From the NCBI RefSeq assembly GCF_001758225.1, contig NZ_MAST01000012.1:412996-476995 (forward strand): DNA of 64,000 nucleotides, in the 5' to 3' direction. This stretch comes from Humibacillus sp. DSM 29435. GTDB lineage: Bacteria > Actinomycetota > Actinomycetes > Actinomycetales > Dermatophilaceae. The position numbers and the translations under genes are program-made. This document shows, in pieces, positions 63,915 through 64,000 of the stretch; the stretch's first letter is position 1, and every line of letters starts with the position of its first letter. The notes under the pieces are model-generated. The model searched no databases and had not been told where the DNA came from. It saw only the letters and a program-made list of their open reading frames with translations.

Positions 63915-64000
63915 GGGCGTGTCTGCTAAAGATTCGGGGTTGGGGCGGGAATGGTGGCACTCATGCTTCGTGATGGTGTGATCAGTGACGAGCTGTGGGA
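63915..64000 (+). mobile_element. Left end of an IS5-type insertion sequence (truncated by window edge)
   Basis: The sequence GGGCGTGTCTGCTAAAG at 63915-63931 resembles the terminal inverted repeat of IS5-family (IS427-like) elements, and the bases before it read CTAG (63912-63915), the target often duplicated by this group. The reading frame that follows is the start of the transposase. The right end is outside the window, so completeness is unknown. Confidence 0.75.
63951..64000 (+). CDS. IS5-family transposase N-terminus (partial)
   Basis: Sixteen codons are visible: MVALMLRDGVISDELW. The LRDGVISDELW segment matches the N-terminal helix of IS5-family (IS427 group) transposases, which usually continue with an acidic EPLLP-like part. 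The ATG could also be the fifth codon. The gene continues beyond base 64000. Confidence 0.75.
   Translation, partial: MVALMLRDGVISDELW

Overview
This window is a stretch of ordinary chromosome from a high-GC, mycothiol-producing actinobacterium. Evidence is mshB, a SigE/RseA/HtrA/TatB block, a DUF3117 protein, tandem CNNM/CBS membrane proteins and actinobacterial-type GlpX, DapD and short-form ferredoxin. The best guess is Micrococcales, perhaps the Intrasporangiaceae/Dermatophilaceae; that is inferred from gene content, not proven. The gene order follows, in blocks, the Mycobacterium tuberculosis backbone (from memory: glpX-DUF4245-xseB-xseA-ispH-ychF; typA-mshB; fdx-aminotransferase; dapD-dapE-LOG; O-methyltransferase-sigE-rseA-htrA-tatB-mrp), with transport and glycosyltransferase genes inserted.

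Layout. 1-4.7 kb: 3' part of mrp, then a heterodimeric ABC exporter on the minus strand. 4.7-9.8 kb: envelope-stress module tatB-htrA-rseA-sigE with an unknown gene and a divergent O-methyltransferase, then a tandem-repeat/terminator and a DUF3117 gene. 10-16.6 kb: enoyl-CoA hydratase, a mannosyltransferase-like membrane protein, a DivIVA-like protein, a LOG-family protein, divergent dapE/dapD and a lysozyme-like membrane protein. 16.7-21.8 kb: citrate synthase, dapC, ferredoxin, a GNAT protein and mshB. 21.9-26.4 kb: typA, a phosphoesterase, an epimerase-like protein, a Nudix hydrolase and a pterin dehydratase. 26.5-29.1 kb: a possible cysteine-containing leader peptide followed by two CNNM/CBS genes. 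29.5-35.8 kb: a dipeptide/oligopeptide ABC operon in the order permease-binding protein-permease-ATPase-ATPase. 36.4-40.5 kb: a secreted small protein and two overlapping glycosyltransferases, one fused to a helical-repeat domain. 40.6-52.8 kb: ychF, a phosphatase-like protein, a thioesterase, a VanY-like peptidase, rmuC, an RsbRD-like domain protein, ispH, xseAB, a DUF4245 protein, glpX and a PfkB kinase. 53.1-57.1 kb: a sugar ABC operon and a beta-carbonic anhydrase. 57.1-63.9 kb: LtrA, glmM-rpsI-rplM, an ArsR-type regulator, an aldo-keto reductase and a short-chain dehydrogenase; the last 86 bases are the left end of an IS5-type insertion sequence.

The lysine/diaminopimelate genes dapE, dapD and dapC form a scattered pathway set within 6 kb; sigE, rseA, htrA and tatB form one stress-response operon; glmM sits with ribosomal protein genes as is usual in actinobacteria. 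At least eight genes show a TANNNT hexamer 6-7 bases before the start codon, the signature of leaderless transcription.

The most unusual signals are: a 22-bp repeat with a perfect AGTGGCCACT core found in three intergenic clusters; the leaderless short ORF that ends inside the start of the first CNNM gene; the helical-repeat/GT4 fusion translationally coupled to a GT1 enzyme; a large hairpin between the peptide-binding and permease genes; and several short tandem arrays in intergenic spaces. No tRNA, rRNA, CRISPR array or prophage was seen.
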